Origin: an uncultured Oscillospiraceae bacterium
GTDB lineage: Bacteria; Bacillota; Clostridia; Oscillospirales; Acutalibacteraceae
Assembly: GCA_902490735.1 (NCBI GenBank)
Contig: CABUFC010000002.1
Location: 1 to 64,000, forward strand
Reading direction: 5' to 3'
DNA length: 64,000 nt
The notes under the pieces were generated by a model, which had not been told where the DNA came from, did no database searches, and was given only the letters and a program-made list of their open reading frames with translations. Positions 1 to 9,419 of this stretch are shown one piece after another. Made by a program: the position numbers and the translations under genes. Positions within the stretch are counted from its first letter, which is position 1. Every line of letters starts with the position of its first letter.

Positions 1-3
1 AAT

Positions 4-79
4 TGGTGGGAACAACAGGGCTCGAACCTGTGACCCTCTGCTTGTAAGGCAGATGCTCTCCCAGCTGAGCTATGCTCCC
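4..79 (-). tRNA. tRNA-Val (anticodon TAC)
   Basis: Read on the minus strand, this folds as a full cloverleaf. The acceptor GGGAGCA pairs with TGTTCCC, the T-arm carries GGTTCGAGCC, and the anticodon loop CTTACAA is flanked by TCTGC/GCAGA. The anticodon TAC decodes GTA valine codons. The CCA end is encoded (positions 6 to 4). It may be part of a tRNA cluster continuing to the left of the window, which cannot be seen here. Confidence 0.95.
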
Positions 80-194
80 ACAGTTGCCGCCAAACGATTA
101 GCGGCGAATGTTATCTTACCATAATATTTGGAATTTGTCAACCTTAATTTTAGATTTTTTTGAATTTATGAACCAAATTATTGAAAAATATTTA

Positions 195-223
195 TTGACT
201 TTAATTTATAAAACTTGTATTAT
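195..223 (+). promoter_or_regulatory. sigma-A promoter for the CorC/HlyC-type gene
   Basis: TTGACT (195-200), a 17-base spacer and TATTAT (218-223). It lies 40 bases before the start codon, with AAGGAG at about 240-245 as ribosome binding site. Confidence 0.7.
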
Positions 224-262
224 ATTCTTATAATAAGAAGAAGGAGTAACATTAAATACTAA

Positions 263-1612
263 ATGGATCTGTTAATAAAACTGGTAGTTTTATTGGTTCT
301 TATCCTTATAAATGCGTTTTTTGCAATGAGCGAAATTGCTATTATTTCGCTTAATGACAATAAAATTAAACGCATGGCGGAAGAGGGAGACAAAAAGGCT
401 TTAAAGGTTTTAAAGCTTACTGAGGACGCCGCGGGCTTTTTATCCACCATTCAAATCGGCGTTACTTTGGCAGGCTTTTTGGCTTCCGCTGCTGCGGCAA
501 GCAATTTTGCCGAACCGCTGGCGAACGCCATTGCCTCGTTGTTTAAGCTTGAATCCACGTCTTCATTTTTGTCAGGACTTTCGATGGTTATCGTTACAAT
601 ACTTATTTCGTTTGTAACGCTTGTTTTTGGCGAGCTTGCTCCAAAGCGCATTGCCATGAAAAAAAGCGAAAGTGTAGCTTTTAATGCGGTTGGTGTTTTA
701 CTCTTTATTAGAATGGTTATGAAACCTTTTGTAAAAATATTATCATTTTCAACTAATCTTGTAATAAGACTTTTTGGAATTGACCCAAACGAACGCGATG
801 AAGAGGTTACCGAAGAGGAAATACGAATAATGCTTGACGCTGGTGAAGAAAACGGCGTGTTAGATGAAAGCCAGAGCGAAATGATAAACAACATTTTCGA
901 GTTTGACGATGTTGTTGTTGCTGATATTATGACCCACAGGACCGATATGGAAGCGGTTGAAGTGACCGACAAAATTGAGGATGTTGTAAAGATTTCAATC
1001 GCAAAAGGCTTTTCAAGAATCCCTGTTTACGAAGATGAACTTGACAATATTGTCGGCATAATTTATATTAAAGATCTTTTGCCTTTTGTTGGCAAACCCA
1101 TACCTGCAAATAAAAAGATAAGCAAGCTAATGCGCGAGGTTACCTTTGTGCCCGAAAGCAAAAAATGCGGCGACCTTTTCGAAGAGATGACCGAAAGCCA
1201 TGTGCAGATGGTTATTGTGTCTGACGAGTACGGAGGCGTTGCAGGCCTTGTAACTTTAGAGGACTTGGTTGAGTCTATTGTCGGCAATATTCAGGACGAG
1301 TATGATAAAGAGGAAGAAGACGCGGTTCAGCTTAACGAAACCACTTTCGATATAGACGGTACTGCCGATATTGAAGAGGTTGAAGAAACTCTCGGCATAG
1401 AATTCCCCGAAGGTGAATATGATACTATCGGCGGATTTATAATGTCCGAAATAGGGCATATCCCGGAAGAGGACGAAAAGGTCGAAGTTTATTTCGGAGG
1501 TTATAAGCTTACGGTATTAGAAGTTGATGAGCGTCGAATTGAGCGCATTCGTGCCGAAAAAATGGAAGAAACAGAGAAAAAAGAAGATAAACCGGAAAAC
1601 CGAAAAGAATAA
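263..1612 (+). CDS. CNNM/CBS/CorC-domain membrane protein (hemolysin C / CorC family)
   Basis: Integral membrane protein of the HlyC/CorC family, linked in studied members to magnesium or other cation efflux. The N-terminal ~190 residues are hydrophobic and match the DUF21/CNNM membrane domain, with the signature around FGELAPKRIA. A CBS pair follows at about 205-330 (RIPVYEDELDNIVGIIYIKD and MVIVSDEYGGVAGLVTLEDL). The C-terminal ~85 residues match the CorC/HlyC regulatory domain (YDTIGGFI). The acidic/basic tail after residue 425 looks disordered. The 449-residue length is normal for the family. AAGGAG precedes the ATG at a suitable distance. It appears monocistronic, with its own promoter and a terminator overlapping the stop. 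Transport substrate cannot be told from sequence. Confidence 0.9.
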   Translation: MDLLIKLVVLLVLILINAFFAMSEIAIISLNDNKIKRMAEEGDKKALKVLKLTEDAAGFLSTIQIGVTLAGFLASAAAASNFAEPLANAIASLFKLESTSSFLSGLSMVIVTILISFVTLVFGELAPKRIAMKKSESVAFNAVGVLLFIRMVMKPFVKILSFSTNLVIRLFGIDPNERDEEVTEEEIRIMLDAGEENGVLDESQSEMINNIFEFDDVVVADIMTHRTDMEAVEVTDKIEDVVKISIAKGFSRIPVYEDELDNIVGIIYIKDLLPFVGKPIPANKKISKLMREVTFVPESKKCGDLFEEMTESHVQMVIVSDEYGGVAGLVTLEDLVESIVGNIQDEYDKEEEDAVQLNETTFDIDGTADIEEVEETLGIEFPEGEYDTIGGFIMSEIGHIPEEDEKVEVYFGGYKLTVLEVDERRIERIRAEKMEETEKKEDKPENRKE

Positions 1613-1631
1613 TCTTTTCGGTTTTTAAATT
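1596..1631 (+). terminator. intrinsic terminator overlapping the end of the CorC-type gene
   Basis: Perfect 13-bp stem AAAACCGAAAAGA / TCTTTTCGGTTTT with an ATAA loop, then a T-rich run. The stop codon TAA (1610-1612) lies in the loop. Confidence 0.8.
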
Positions 1632-1637
1632 TTTTGC

Positions 1638-1665
1638 TTGATTTTTTTAAAAATAGTATTATAAT
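1638..1665 (+). promoter_or_regulatory. sigma-A promoter for fucO-like gene
   Basis: TTGATT (1638-1643), a 16-base spacer and TATAAT (1660-1665), just after the preceding terminator. Confidence 0.6.
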
Positions 1666-1717
1666 GATATTGGAAGATTGTTAAAAAAATAACAATTATA
1701 AAGGAAAGGTGAATGTT

Positions 1718-2863
1718 ATGAACAAATTTATGTTAAACGAAACTTCGTATCACGGCAAAGGCGCAATTTCGGCAGTCCCCGAAGAAATCAAGGCGCGCGG
1801 GTTTAAAAAGGCATTTATAACAAGCGACCCTGATCTTATTAAATTTGGCGTTACTGACAAGATTACCAACCTTCTTGACAAAAATAATATTGAGTATTAT
1901 GTATATTCCGAGATTAAACCAAATCCTACAATCGAAAACGTTAAAGGCGGTGTTGAAGCCTTTAAAAAATCTGGAGCTGATTGCATTATTGCTATCGGCG
2001 GCGGTTCTTCTATGGATACTGCAAAGGCTATCGGTATTATCATTGCAAACCCTGAATTTTCCGATGTGCGTTCACTCGAAGGAGTAGCTCCTACTAAAAA
2101 CCCGAGCGTGCCGATTATCGCCGTTCCAACTACTGCCGGCACCGCCGCGGAAGTTACTATAAACTACGTTATTACCGACGTTGAGAAAAAGCGCAAATTC
2201 GTATGTGTTGACGCGCACGATATTCCGATTGTTGCGGTTGTTGATCCGGATATGATGTCCACCATGCCAAAAGGCCTTACAGCGGCTACCGGCATGGACG
2301 CTCTTACACACGCTATTGAAGGATATATTACAAAAGGCGCTTGGGAGCTTTCTGATATGTTCCATTTAAAGGCGATTGAAATAATTGCACGCTCTTTGCG
2401 CGACGCGGTTAACGGCACCGATACCGGACGCGAGGGCATGGCGCTTGGCCAGTATGTTGCAGGAATGGGATTTTCGAATGTAGGTCTTGGCGTAGATCAT
2501 TCCATGGCGCATACTTTGTCCGCTTATTACGATATGCCGCACGGTAAGGCTTGTGCAACTCTTTTGCCGGCGGTTATGGAATATAATGCAGATGCAACGG
2601 GCGAAAAATATCGCGAAATTGCCCGCGCTATGGGTGTACAGGGCGTAGATGCAATGAGCGCACCCGAATACCGCGCGGCCGCAGTTAATGCAGTAAGGAA
2701 GCTTGCCGAGGACGTTGGCATCAACGTAAGTCTAAAAGGCATAGTTAAAGAGGAAGATTTAAAGCAGCTGTCTTTAGATGCTTATAACGATGCCTGCCGC
2801 CCGGGAAATCCTAAGGATGTTACAGTAGAAGATATCGAAGCAATTTATCGTTCGCTTATGTAA
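1718..2863 (+). CDS. fucO: iron-dependent alcohol dehydrogenase, lactaldehyde reductase (FucO) type
   Basis: Group III iron-containing alcohol dehydrogenase. FucO reduces L-lactaldehyde to 1,2-propanediol with NADH during anaerobic fucose/rhamnose use. The sequence follows FucO closely along its whole length: the GGGS nucleotide motif (IAIGGGSSMDTAKAIG), the run PTTAGTAAEVTINYVITD, and all four metal ligands by position: Asp and His in GMDALTHAIEGY, His in DHSMAHTLSA and His in DMPHGKA. It is 381 residues from the ATG at 1718, equal to the E. coli enzyme. A GTG at 1709 is in frame but overlaps the AAGGAAAGG ribosome site, so 1718 is preferred. No fucose isomerase or kinase lies nearby, so the true substrate may be another short aldehyde. 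Confidence 0.85.
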   Translation: MNKFMLNETSYHGKGAISAVPEEIKARGFKKAFITSDPDLIKFGVTDKITNLLDKNNIEYYVYSEIKPNPTIENVKGGVEAFKKSGADCIIAIGGGSSMDTAKAIGIIIANPEFSDVRSLEGVAPTKNPSVPIIAVPTTAGTAAEVTINYVITDVEKKRKFVCVDAHDIPIVAVVDPDMMSTMPKGLTAATGMDALTHAIEGYITKGAWELSDMFHLKAIEIIARSLRDAVNGTDTGREGMALGQYVAGMGFSNVGLGVDHSMAHTLSAYYDMPHGKACATLLPAVMEYNADATGEKYREIARAMGVQGVDAMSAPEYRAAAVNAVRKLAEDVGINVSLKGIVKEEDLKQLSLDAYNDACRPGNPKDVTVEDIEAIYRSLM

Positions 2864-2874
2864 TTAAAAACACC

Positions 2875-2912
2875 AAAGAGGGAATTTGCCATAGCAAATT
2901 CCCTCTTTTTAT
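2875..2912 (+). terminator. intrinsic terminator after fucO-like gene
   Basis: Perfect 15-bp stem AAAGAGGGAATTTGC / GCAAATTCCCTCTTT with a CATA loop, then a T-run. Confidence 0.9.
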
Positions 2913-2963
2913 TTTTTATTGCATTTTTTACTTTTTACTAATATAATGTTTTTAGGTGATATT

Positions 2964-3614
2964 ATGTCGAATCTTATTTTTTATATTTTAGAGATTATTG
3001 GCATTGTGGCGTTCGCAATTTCCGGAGCTATGGTTGCCGTTAGTAAAAAAATGGATATGTTCGGCGTTGTTATGCTTGGGATTATTACTGCCGTTGGCGG
3101 CGGTGTTATGAGGGACCTTATTTTGGGCATTACCCCTCCGGCAATATTTATTGATCCTATTCTTGTCGGAGTGGCGGCAATATCGTCGCTGTTGGTTTTC
3201 CCAAAATGCATAAGAAATTTAATGTTAAAAAACGAAAAGGCATATGATATTTTTATGCTCGCGTTTGACTCTATTGGCCTTGGCCTTTTTACGGTAGTAG
3301 GCGCAAACATTGCTATAACTTCGGGATTTGGGTCAAAACCGTTTTTGGTAGTGTGCGTAAGTGCCATAACCGGCACCGGCGGCGGGGTTTTAAGGGATGT
3401 GCTTGCAGGCGAAAGGCCTTATATATTTGTAAAACATTTTTACGCGCTTCCGGCTATAATAGGCGCTGTGGCAACCGTTACCGTGTGGCATTTTTTCGGA
3501 AAAACATCGGCTATTATTTCAGGTACTGCAATAATTATTCTGCTTCGGATTTTGGCGGCGACATTCAGATGGAGCCTGCCAAAAGCTAAAGAAATAGAAA
3601 AACCGCAAGATTAA
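2964..3614 (+). CDS. UPF0126 / TRIC-type membrane protein
   Basis: Small integral membrane protein made of two similar halves, each with glycine-rich segments: AVGGGVMRDLILG near residue 50 and TGTGGGVLRDVLAGERP near residue 135. This duplicated G-G-G-x-x-R-D pattern is the UPF0126 (YadS/YvgT) signature. Structural homologues are trimeric intracellular cation channels, and some members are suggested glycine transporters. About seven hydrophobic helices are visible over 216 residues. The ATG at 2964 is chosen over an upstream in-frame ATG at 2919 because AGGTGA precedes it and the extra residues would not fit the family N-terminus. Substrate is unknown. Confidence 0.85.
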   Translation: MSNLIFYILEIIGIVAFAISGAMVAVSKKMDMFGVVMLGIITAVGGGVMRDLILGITPPAIFIDPILVGVAAISSLLVFPKCIRNLMLKNEKAYDIFMLAFDSIGLGLFTVVGANIAITSGFGSKPFLVVCVSAITGTGGGVLRDVLAGERPYIFVKHFYALPAIIGAVATVTVWHFFGKTSAIISGTAIIILLRILAATFRWSLPKAKEIEKPQD

Positions 3615-3629
3615 CTTGCGGCTTTTTTT
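3603..3629. terminator. bidirectional terminator between UPF0126 gene and malQ
   Basis: CCGCAAG-ATTAA-CTTGCGG with a T-run on the right for the plus strand and an A-run on the left that serves the minus-strand malQ. The UPF0126 stop codon is in the loop. Confidence 0.8.
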
Positions 3630-5058
3630 ATCTTGAGTACATTTGATTAAGCCTTTTAAAATAATCGCGATTAATGTTTTTCAGCTGATCCTTAGTCACT
3701 CTGAATCTCCAGTTGTTATCAGCCTTTCCGGGAGTGTTCATCCTTGTGTCCGCGCCAAAAGCTAAAATATCCTGAATAGGTAAAATGACGAGATTTGCGT
3801 TAGAACGCATTAATGTTCTTATAATAGCGTCTACGGAAAAATCCAAATTATCGGATTTCATACCTATATAATCCATTACAAAATTCTTGGTAGCAGCATC
3901 TGCTTCCCACATAAAACCAAGGGTTGTGTTGTTGTCGTGTGTGCCGGTGTATGCTACAAGGTTTTGCTTATAGTTGTGCGGCAAATGCGGATTGTAAAAA
4001 TTACCGTCAAACCCAAACTGGAATACCGCCATACCGGGAAAACCGCTTGTATTTACAAGCTCTCGAACGCGGTCGTCAATAGTTCCAAGATCCTCGGCTA
4101 TAATAAGCTTGTTTTTTGCAAGGCTATTTATAATGCCGGTAAGTTTTGTTCCGGGGCCTTTTATCCATTTTCCGCTTTTTGCGGACTCGCTGTTAAACGG
4201 CACCGCATAAAAATCCGAAAAGGCTCTAAAATGGTCAAGCCTTATGCCGTCAAACATATTTAATAGATGTGTGAATTTATCTTTAAAATACTTAAATCCG
4301 TTTTTCTCCATTTTCTTAAAATTATAGAGCGGGTTTCCCCAAAGCTGGCCGTCTTTAGAAAAATAATCCGGCGGCACGCCCGCAACCGCTTTCGGAGTAT
4401 AATCTTTATTAAGCAAAAATTCATCTTTGTTGTAATAAACGTCTGAGCTTATCGGCGCTACATAAAAAGGAAGATCTCCGATAATTTTTATGCCGCGGCT
4501 TATTGCATAATTGTGCAGTTTATTCCATTGCGTGTAAAAAACATATTGTATAAACTGCTGATCAAAAAGTTCTTCGTCAGAAACATCGTTTATTTTCCAC
4601 TCCGAAATATTTCTGCCGTTGTTTTTAAGATATAAGCAGTAAAAATTAACGGCTTTTTTTATTTCAGGATTTTTTTCTAAAAAAACTTTAACCGCATTTT
4701 TGTCTTCCGTGCGCAAAGCGGCTTTTTTTAACAGCATGTTACGCGTTAATTGAAGTTTCTCAAATTCACAGCATGTATAGTTGCTGTTTTTTTCAAGTAA
4801 TAATTCTTCCGATGTTATTAATCCTTCTTTATTTAAAGCTTCAAGGTCGATAAAATACGGGTTTCCAAGGTAAGAAGATATTGGCATATAAGGCGAAAAA
4901 TAATTGTCAGGCATAAAAAAGGGCAGTACCTGCCAGTATTTAAAACCGGAATCGGCTAAAAAATCGACAAATTCGTATGCAGTGCGCCCGAAATTGCCGC
5001 AAAGATAATCATTTGGAAGCGAGGAAATATGCATTAAAACTCCCGCTGAACGATCCAT
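3628..5058 (-). CDS. malQ: 4-alpha-glucanotransferase
   Basis: GH77 amylomaltase, which transfers alpha-1,4-glucan segments between maltodextrins and releases glucose; cytosolic glycogen and maltodextrin metabolism. The N-terminus MDRSAGVLMHISSLPNDY is the family signature. Catalytic positions are readable: nucleophile Asp in GIRLDHFRAF, acid/base Glu in IIAEDLGTIDD and the third acid in TGTHDNNT. At 476 residues it is the usual short bacterial form. AAGAGGTG lies before the ATG. It is transcribed divergently from glgB across about 157 AT-rich bases, so the two sides of the glycogen locus may share control. Confidence 0.96.
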   Translation of the reverse strand: MDRSAGVLMHISSLPNDYLCGNFGRTAYEFVDFLADSGFKYWQVLPFFMPDNYFSPYMPISSYLGNPYFIDLEALNKEGLITSEELLLEKNSNYTCCEFEKLQLTRNMLLKKAALRTEDKNAVKVFLEKNPEIKKAVNFYCLYLKNNGRNISEWKINDVSDEELFDQQFIQYVFYTQWNKLHNYAISRGIKIIGDLPFYVAPISSDVYYNKDEFLLNKDYTPKAVAGVPPDYFSKDGQLWGNPLYNFKKMEKNGFKYFKDKFTHLLNMFDGIRLDHFRAFSDFYAVPFNSESAKSGKWIKGPGTKLTGIINSLAKNKLIIAEDLGTIDDRVRELVNTSGFPGMAVFQFGFDGNFYNPHLPHNYKQNLVAYTGTHDNNTTLGFMWEADAATKNFVMDYIGMKSDNLDFSVDAIIRTLMRSNANLVILPIQDILAFGADTRMNTPGKADNNWRFRVTKDQLKNINRDYFKRLNQMYSR

Positions 5059-5146
5059 AAAAAAACACCTCTTGTGATTATTTTATATTATTTTACAGAA
5101 AAATACAAATAAAATAAGATTTTTATAATATAAACATAAAAATATA

Positions 5147-5174
5147 TTGTAAAATACAAAAATCATTGTATAAT
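5147..5174 (+). promoter_or_regulatory. sigma-A promoter of the glg operon
   Basis: TTGTAA (5147-5152), 16 bases, TATAAT (5169-5174), 41 bases before the glgB start. The divergent malQ promoter must lie in the same very AT-rich gap but is not clear. Confidence 0.65.
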
Positions 5175-5215
5175 ATAAATAAAGTTTTACTAATAATATT
5201 ATAAGAGAGGAACCA

Positions 5216-7087
5216 ATGGCGCAGGATATTTATAAACGCATGGAAGATTTTTATATAGGTGAGAGCCGAGACTGCTACTTGTATATGGGGTGTCATAAAG
5301 ACATTAAGGACGGAATTGAGGGTTTTACTTTTCGTGTGTGGGCTCCGAATGCAAAAAGTGTAAGCGTCGTCGGCGACTTTAATTTTTGGAACACCGAAGA
5401 TCTGTATATGCAAAAGAATCCGCACGGTGTATGGGAAGCTTTTTCAAAATATGCTGTCTTAGGCGGCAAGTATAAATTTTTAGTCGAAGGCAGTAACGGA
5501 AAAAGGGTTTATAAAAGCGATCCTTACAGTTTTGCATATGCCGGCTTGCCGGATACTTCGGGTATAATTTATGATATTTCGGGCTTTGACTGGCAAGACG
5601 GGGAATACGCAAAAGAAAAGAAAAAAAGAAACGTTTTAGAAAAACCGGTTAATATTTACGAAATACACTTGGGCTCGTGGAAACGCAAAGACGACGGTGG
5701 CTTTTATAATTACGACGAGCTGGCCGATATGCTTATACCGTACATTAAAAGTATGGGATATACGCATGTTGAACTGATGCCTGTGACCGAATATCCGTTT
5801 TACCCGTCGTGGGGGTATCAAGTAACCGGATATTTTGCGCCGACACATCGTTTTGGCACGCCCGAGCAGTTTATGAGCTTTGTAAACAAGCTTCATATGG
5901 CGGGCATAGGCGTAATTTTAGATTGGGTGCCTGCTCATTTCCCTAAAGATGAAAACGGCCTTATTGAGTTTGACGGCAGCTTTTGCTACGAAGTGCGCGA
6001 CCCTTCAATGAACGAGCACCCCGAATGGAATACCAGAATTTTCGATTATTCGCGCCACGAAGTACGCTCATTCTTAATTTCGAGCGCCTGCTTTTGGCTT
6101 AAAGAGTATCATATTGATGGTATTAGGGTCGACGCGGTGGCGTCAATGTTATATCTTGACTATGGCAGAGATAGTTATACACCCAACAAGTACGGCGGTA
6201 AAGAAAATATTGACGCGATCGAATTTTTGCGCGCACTCAACCGCCACGCATTTGCTACAGATCCAAACGTTTTAATGATAGCTGAAGAGTCGACAGCCTT
6301 TCCGCTTGTTACAAAACCTGCGGATGTAGGAGGACTCGGGTTTAACTTTAAGTGGAATATGGGCTGGATGAATGATATGTTAGATTATATGTCCGCCGAT
6401 CCGTATTTTAGAAAGGGCAGACATAACGAGCTTACGTTTTCACTAACTTATGCTTTTTCAGAAAATTTTATTCTTCCTCTTTCGCACGATGAAACGGTGC
6501 ACGGTAAACGCTCGCTTATAGAAAAAATGCCGGGCAGCTATGATGATAAGTTTAATAACCTAAGGGCTTTTTACGGCTATATGATAGCCCACCCCGGTAA
6601 AAAATTAAACTTTATGGGCAACGATTTTGCCCAGTTTATTGAGTGGGATTTTAAAAAACAGCTTGACTGGTTTTTGCTTGATTACGAAAAGCACAAAAAA
6701 TTTCATAACTATATAAAAGCGTTAAACTTCTTTTATTTAGAAAATCCGTCGTTTTATGAAAATGACCTTAGTTGGGACGGCTTTAAATGGATTAGCGCCG
6801 ACGATAATTCCCAAAGCGTAATTGCGTTTAGGCGCATCGATACTAAAGGCGACGAACTTATTTGCATCTTTAATTTTTGCCCTGTAAAACGCGAAAAATA
6901 CAGAATAGGCCTTCCGCAAGAAGGTACCTATAAGCCGGTGTTTTCAAGTGACAGGAAAATTTACGGCGGCAGCGGCACAAGGCTTAGATCCGTAAAAACA
7001 AAAACAAAAGAAATGCACGGACTGCCGTTTTCCGGCGAATTTACAATTCCGCCTTTGTCGGCTACATTTTATAAACTGGTAAAATAA
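5216..7087 (+). CDS. glgB: 1,4-alpha-glucan branching enzyme
   Basis: Makes alpha-1,6 branches in glycogen by cutting and transferring alpha-1,4 chains. A CBM48 domain (about residues 20-110, FRVWAPNAKSVSVVGDFNFW) precedes the GH13 barrel. Catalytic motifs: DWVPAHFPKD, nucleophile Asp in DGIRVDAVASMLYLDY, acid/base Glu in MIAEESTAFP and Asp in LPLSHDETVHGK. At 623 residues it is a full-length enzyme lacking the extra N-terminal module of the E. coli protein. It is first in an operon with glgC, glgD, glgA, glgP and a GH13 gene. GAGAGGAACC gives the ribosome site before the ATG. Confidence 0.97.
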   Translation: MAQDIYKRMEDFYIGESRDCYLYMGCHKDIKDGIEGFTFRVWAPNAKSVSVVGDFNFWNTEDLYMQKNPHGVWEAFSKYAVLGGKYKFLVEGSNGKRVYKSDPYSFAYAGLPDTSGIIYDISGFDWQDGEYAKEKKKRNVLEKPVNIYEIHLGSWKRKDDGGFYNYDELADMLIPYIKSMGYTHVELMPVTEYPFYPSWGYQVTGYFAPTHRFGTPEQFMSFVNKLHMAGIGVILDWVPAHFPKDENGLIEFDGSFCYEVRDPSMNEHPEWNTRIFDYSRHEVRSFLISSACFWLKEYHIDGIRVDAVASMLYLDYGRDSYTPNKYGGKENIDAIEFLRALNRHAFATDPNVLMIAEESTAFPLVTKPADVGGLGFNFKWNMGWMNDMLDYMSADPYFRKGRHNELTFSLTYAFSENFILPLSHDETVHGKRSLIEKMPGSYDDKFNNLRAFYGYMIAHPGKKLNFMGNDFAQFIEWDFKKQLDWFLLDYEKHKKFHNYIKALNFFYLENPSFYENDLSWDGFKWISADDNSQSVIAFRRIDTKGDELICIFNFCPVKREKYRIGLPQEGTYKPVFSSDRKIYGGSGTRLRSVKTKTKEMHGLPFSGEFTIPPLSATFYKLVK

Positions 7088-7102
7088 TTTAGGAGGGTTT
7101 TT

Positions 7103-8293
7103 ATGTTGTTCCAAAAAAAAGATTGTATTGCCATGATTTTGGCGGGCGGTCAAGGCAGCAGATTAAAAGTTTTGACCGAAAGTACAGCAAAGCCCGCAGT
7201 TCCGTTTGGAGGTAAATACAGACTTATAGATTTTCCATTGTCGAATTGTGTAAATTCCGGCATTGATACTGTAGGTATACTTACCCAGTATCAGCCGCTT
7301 CAGCTTAATGAGTATATCGGAGGCGGACAACCATGGGGGCTTAATTCCAGCCGCGGCGGCATTCACGTTTTATCGCCCTATTCAAAAAGCGAAAGCTCCG
7401 AGTGGTACAAAGGAACCGCAAATTCCATTTTCCAAAATATTTCCTTTATGGATCGCTATAAACCTACACACGTTCTTATTTTGTCGGGCGACCATATTTA
7501 TAAAATGAACTATGCACAAATGCTTAGATATCATAAAGAAAAAAATGCCGATTGCACAATAGCTGTCTTAAACGTTTCTTTAGAAGAGGCTTCGCGTTTT
7601 GGCATTATGAATACCGACAGCAAAGAAAGAATCATCGAATTTGAAGAAAAACCGGAGCATCCTAAAAGTACAAAGGCCTCCATGGGTATATACATCTTTA
7701 AATACGATATTTTAAGAAAATACCTTATTGAAGATAATGAGGACAGCGAATCGCACAATGATTTCGGTAAAGACATTATTCCTAAACTTATAGCTGATAA
7801 GCACAAGCTGTTTGCCTATGGCTTTAACGGATATTGGAAGGATGTCGGAACAATCGAAAGCCTTTGGGAATCCAATATGGATATTTTAGGTGAAAATCCG
7901 AAACTTACATTAAACGACCCGAAAAGTAAAATTTATTCCCGTAACTACGCGCATCCTTCAAGCTATATATCGGAAGGAAGCGTTATTGAGGACTCTGTTG
8001 TAGCAGAAGGCTGCGAAATTTACGGTAAGATTTATAACTCCATTATTTCAACCGGATGCACAATCGGCAGAGATGCGGAAATACACAATTCGTTTATAAT
8101 GCCAAACAGCGTTATTGAAAGCCGTTCGGTTGTAAGATATGCGATTGTCGGCGAGGATGCCATAATAAACGCCAACGCTAAAATCGGAGACGATCCCGAG
8201 TTTTATGATAAATCCGATTGGGGCATAACGGTTGTCGGTAAAGATAAGGTTGTACCGAAAAATAAAATACTTCCTCCTAAGGAAATTTATTAA
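7103..8293 (+). CDS. glgC: glucose-1-phosphate adenylyltransferase, catalytic subunit
   Basis: Forms ADP-glucose from glucose-1-phosphate and ATP, the committed step of bacterial glycogen synthesis. The N-terminal nucleotidyltransferase loop is intact (LAGGQGSRLKVLTESTAKPA), with FGGKYRLIDFPLSNC and the sugar-phosphate site around VGTIESLWESN. The C-terminal ~100 residues form the left-handed beta-helix with hexapeptide repeats. It is 396 residues with AGGAGG just upstream. It is followed 13 bases later by glgD, which lacks the catalytic loop. As known for Firmicutes, the pair probably forms a GlgC/GlgD hetero-oligomer. Confidence 0.97.
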   Translation: MLFQKKDCIAMILAGGQGSRLKVLTESTAKPAVPFGGKYRLIDFPLSNCVNSGIDTVGILTQYQPLQLNEYIGGGQPWGLNSSRGGIHVLSPYSKSESSEWYKGTANSIFQNISFMDRYKPTHVLILSGDHIYKMNYAQMLRYHKEKNADCTIAVLNVSLEEASRFGIMNTDSKERIIEFEEKPEHPKSTKASMGIYIFKYDILRKYLIEDNEDSESHNDFGKDIIPKLIADKHKLFAYGFNGYWKDVGTIESLWESNMDILGENPKLTLNDPKSKIYSRNYAHPSSYISEGSVIEDSVVAEGCEIYGKIYNSIISTGCTIGRDAEIHNSFIMPNSVIESRSVVRYAIVGEDAIINANAKIGDDPEFYDKSDWGITVVGKDKVVPKNKILPPKEIY

Positions 8294-8306
8294 GGGGTGA
8301 TTCGGC

Positions 8307-9419
8307 ATGAAAACAATGGGCGTAATTTTTTCAAATATTTACGATAGCTCTTTAGGCGAGCTTACAAATTACCGCACGGTAGCATCTCTTCCTTTTGGCG
8401 GAAGATACCGCCAAATAGACTTTGTGCTTTCAAATATGTCGAACTCCGGCATAAAAATGGTAGGCGTAATAACAAAGTATAATTATCGTTCTTTAATGGA
8501 CCACGTAGGTTCATTATCTGACTGGGATTTAAATCGAAAAAACGAAGGTCTTACCATTATTCCGCCTTTTTCAAGCGGCAATACTATCGTATATAAAGGA
8601 AAACTTGAGGCGCTTTATTCCGCTGTTCATTTTATTGACAATAAAAACTATGATTATGTGCTTTTATCGGACTCGAATGTTATTTGCAACATTGATTACA
8701 GACCTATAATCGACGCACATATTCGTTCAAATGCGGATGTAACTGCAATAACATTAAAAACAAATTCTGAAAGCAAAAAATATCCGTGCGTTTTCACTAC
8801 CGATAAAAAGGGCAAGGTAATATCTGTATTGGTTGATAGTCCGGCCGAAAACGGCACGCATATCGGCATTGGTATGTTTATTATTAAAAGAAGTGTTTTA
8901 GTAGATGCGATAAAATCTTCGTATGCTAAAGGATATGTTCATTTTGAGCGGGACTATATACAGCACGAATTTAACGAAAACAACCTCTCATTAAATATTT
9001 ATGAATATAACGGCGTTGTACTAAGAAATGATTCCATACAAAATTTTTATGCCAATAATATGAAGCTATTAGACGCCGATATAAGAAACGGCATATTTAA
9101 CGATGAATCCCCCATTTTTACAAAGGTTAGGGACGAAATTCCGACCATTTACAGCAAAGGCTCGAAGGTTTCAAATTGTCTTATAGCTGACGGCTGCAAT
9201 ATTAAAGGTGAAATAAGCGATAGCCTTTTGTTTAGGAATGTTACTGTAAGCGATGGTGCTAAAATTGACAAAAGTATCATCATGCAAGGATCAAAGATTG
9301 GTAAAAATGTCACTTTAAAAAGTGTTATCCTAGATAAGAACGTAGTTGTACGTGACGGGGTTGAATTAATAGGCACACCCGATCATCCCGTAATTATTAA
9401 AAAGGGAGAAATAGTATGA
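8307..9419 (+). CDS. glgD: GlgD, non-catalytic partner subunit of ADP-glucose pyrophosphorylase
   Basis: Paralogue of GlgC that raises the activity of GlgC in Firmicutes. The fold is shared (FGGRYRQIDFVLSNM near residue 30, hexapeptide repeats in the C-terminal ~90 residues). The phosphate-binding GGxGSRL loop is missing: the N-terminus reads MGVIFSNIYDSSLGELTNYR instead. This absence marks it as GlgD and not a second GlgC. It is 370 residues. Its stop overlaps the glgA start by four bases (ATGA), pointing to translational coupling. Confidence 0.94.
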   Translation: MKTMGVIFSNIYDSSLGELTNYRTVASLPFGGRYRQIDFVLSNMSNSGIKMVGVITKYNYRSLMDHVGSLSDWDLNRKNEGLTIIPPFSSGNTIVYKGKLEALYSAVHFIDNKNYDYVLLSDSNVICNIDYRPIIDAHIRSNADVTAITLKTNSESKKYPCVFTTDKKGKVISVLVDSPAENGTHIGIGMFIIKRSVLVDAIKSSYAKGYVHFERDYIQHEFNENNLSLNIYEYNGVVLRNDSIQNFYANNMKLLDADIRNGIFNDESPIFTKVRDEIPTIYSKGSKVSNCLIADGCNIKGEISDSLLFRNVTVSDGAKIDKSIIMQGSKIGKNVTLKSVILDKNVVVRDGVELIGTPDHPVIIKKGEIV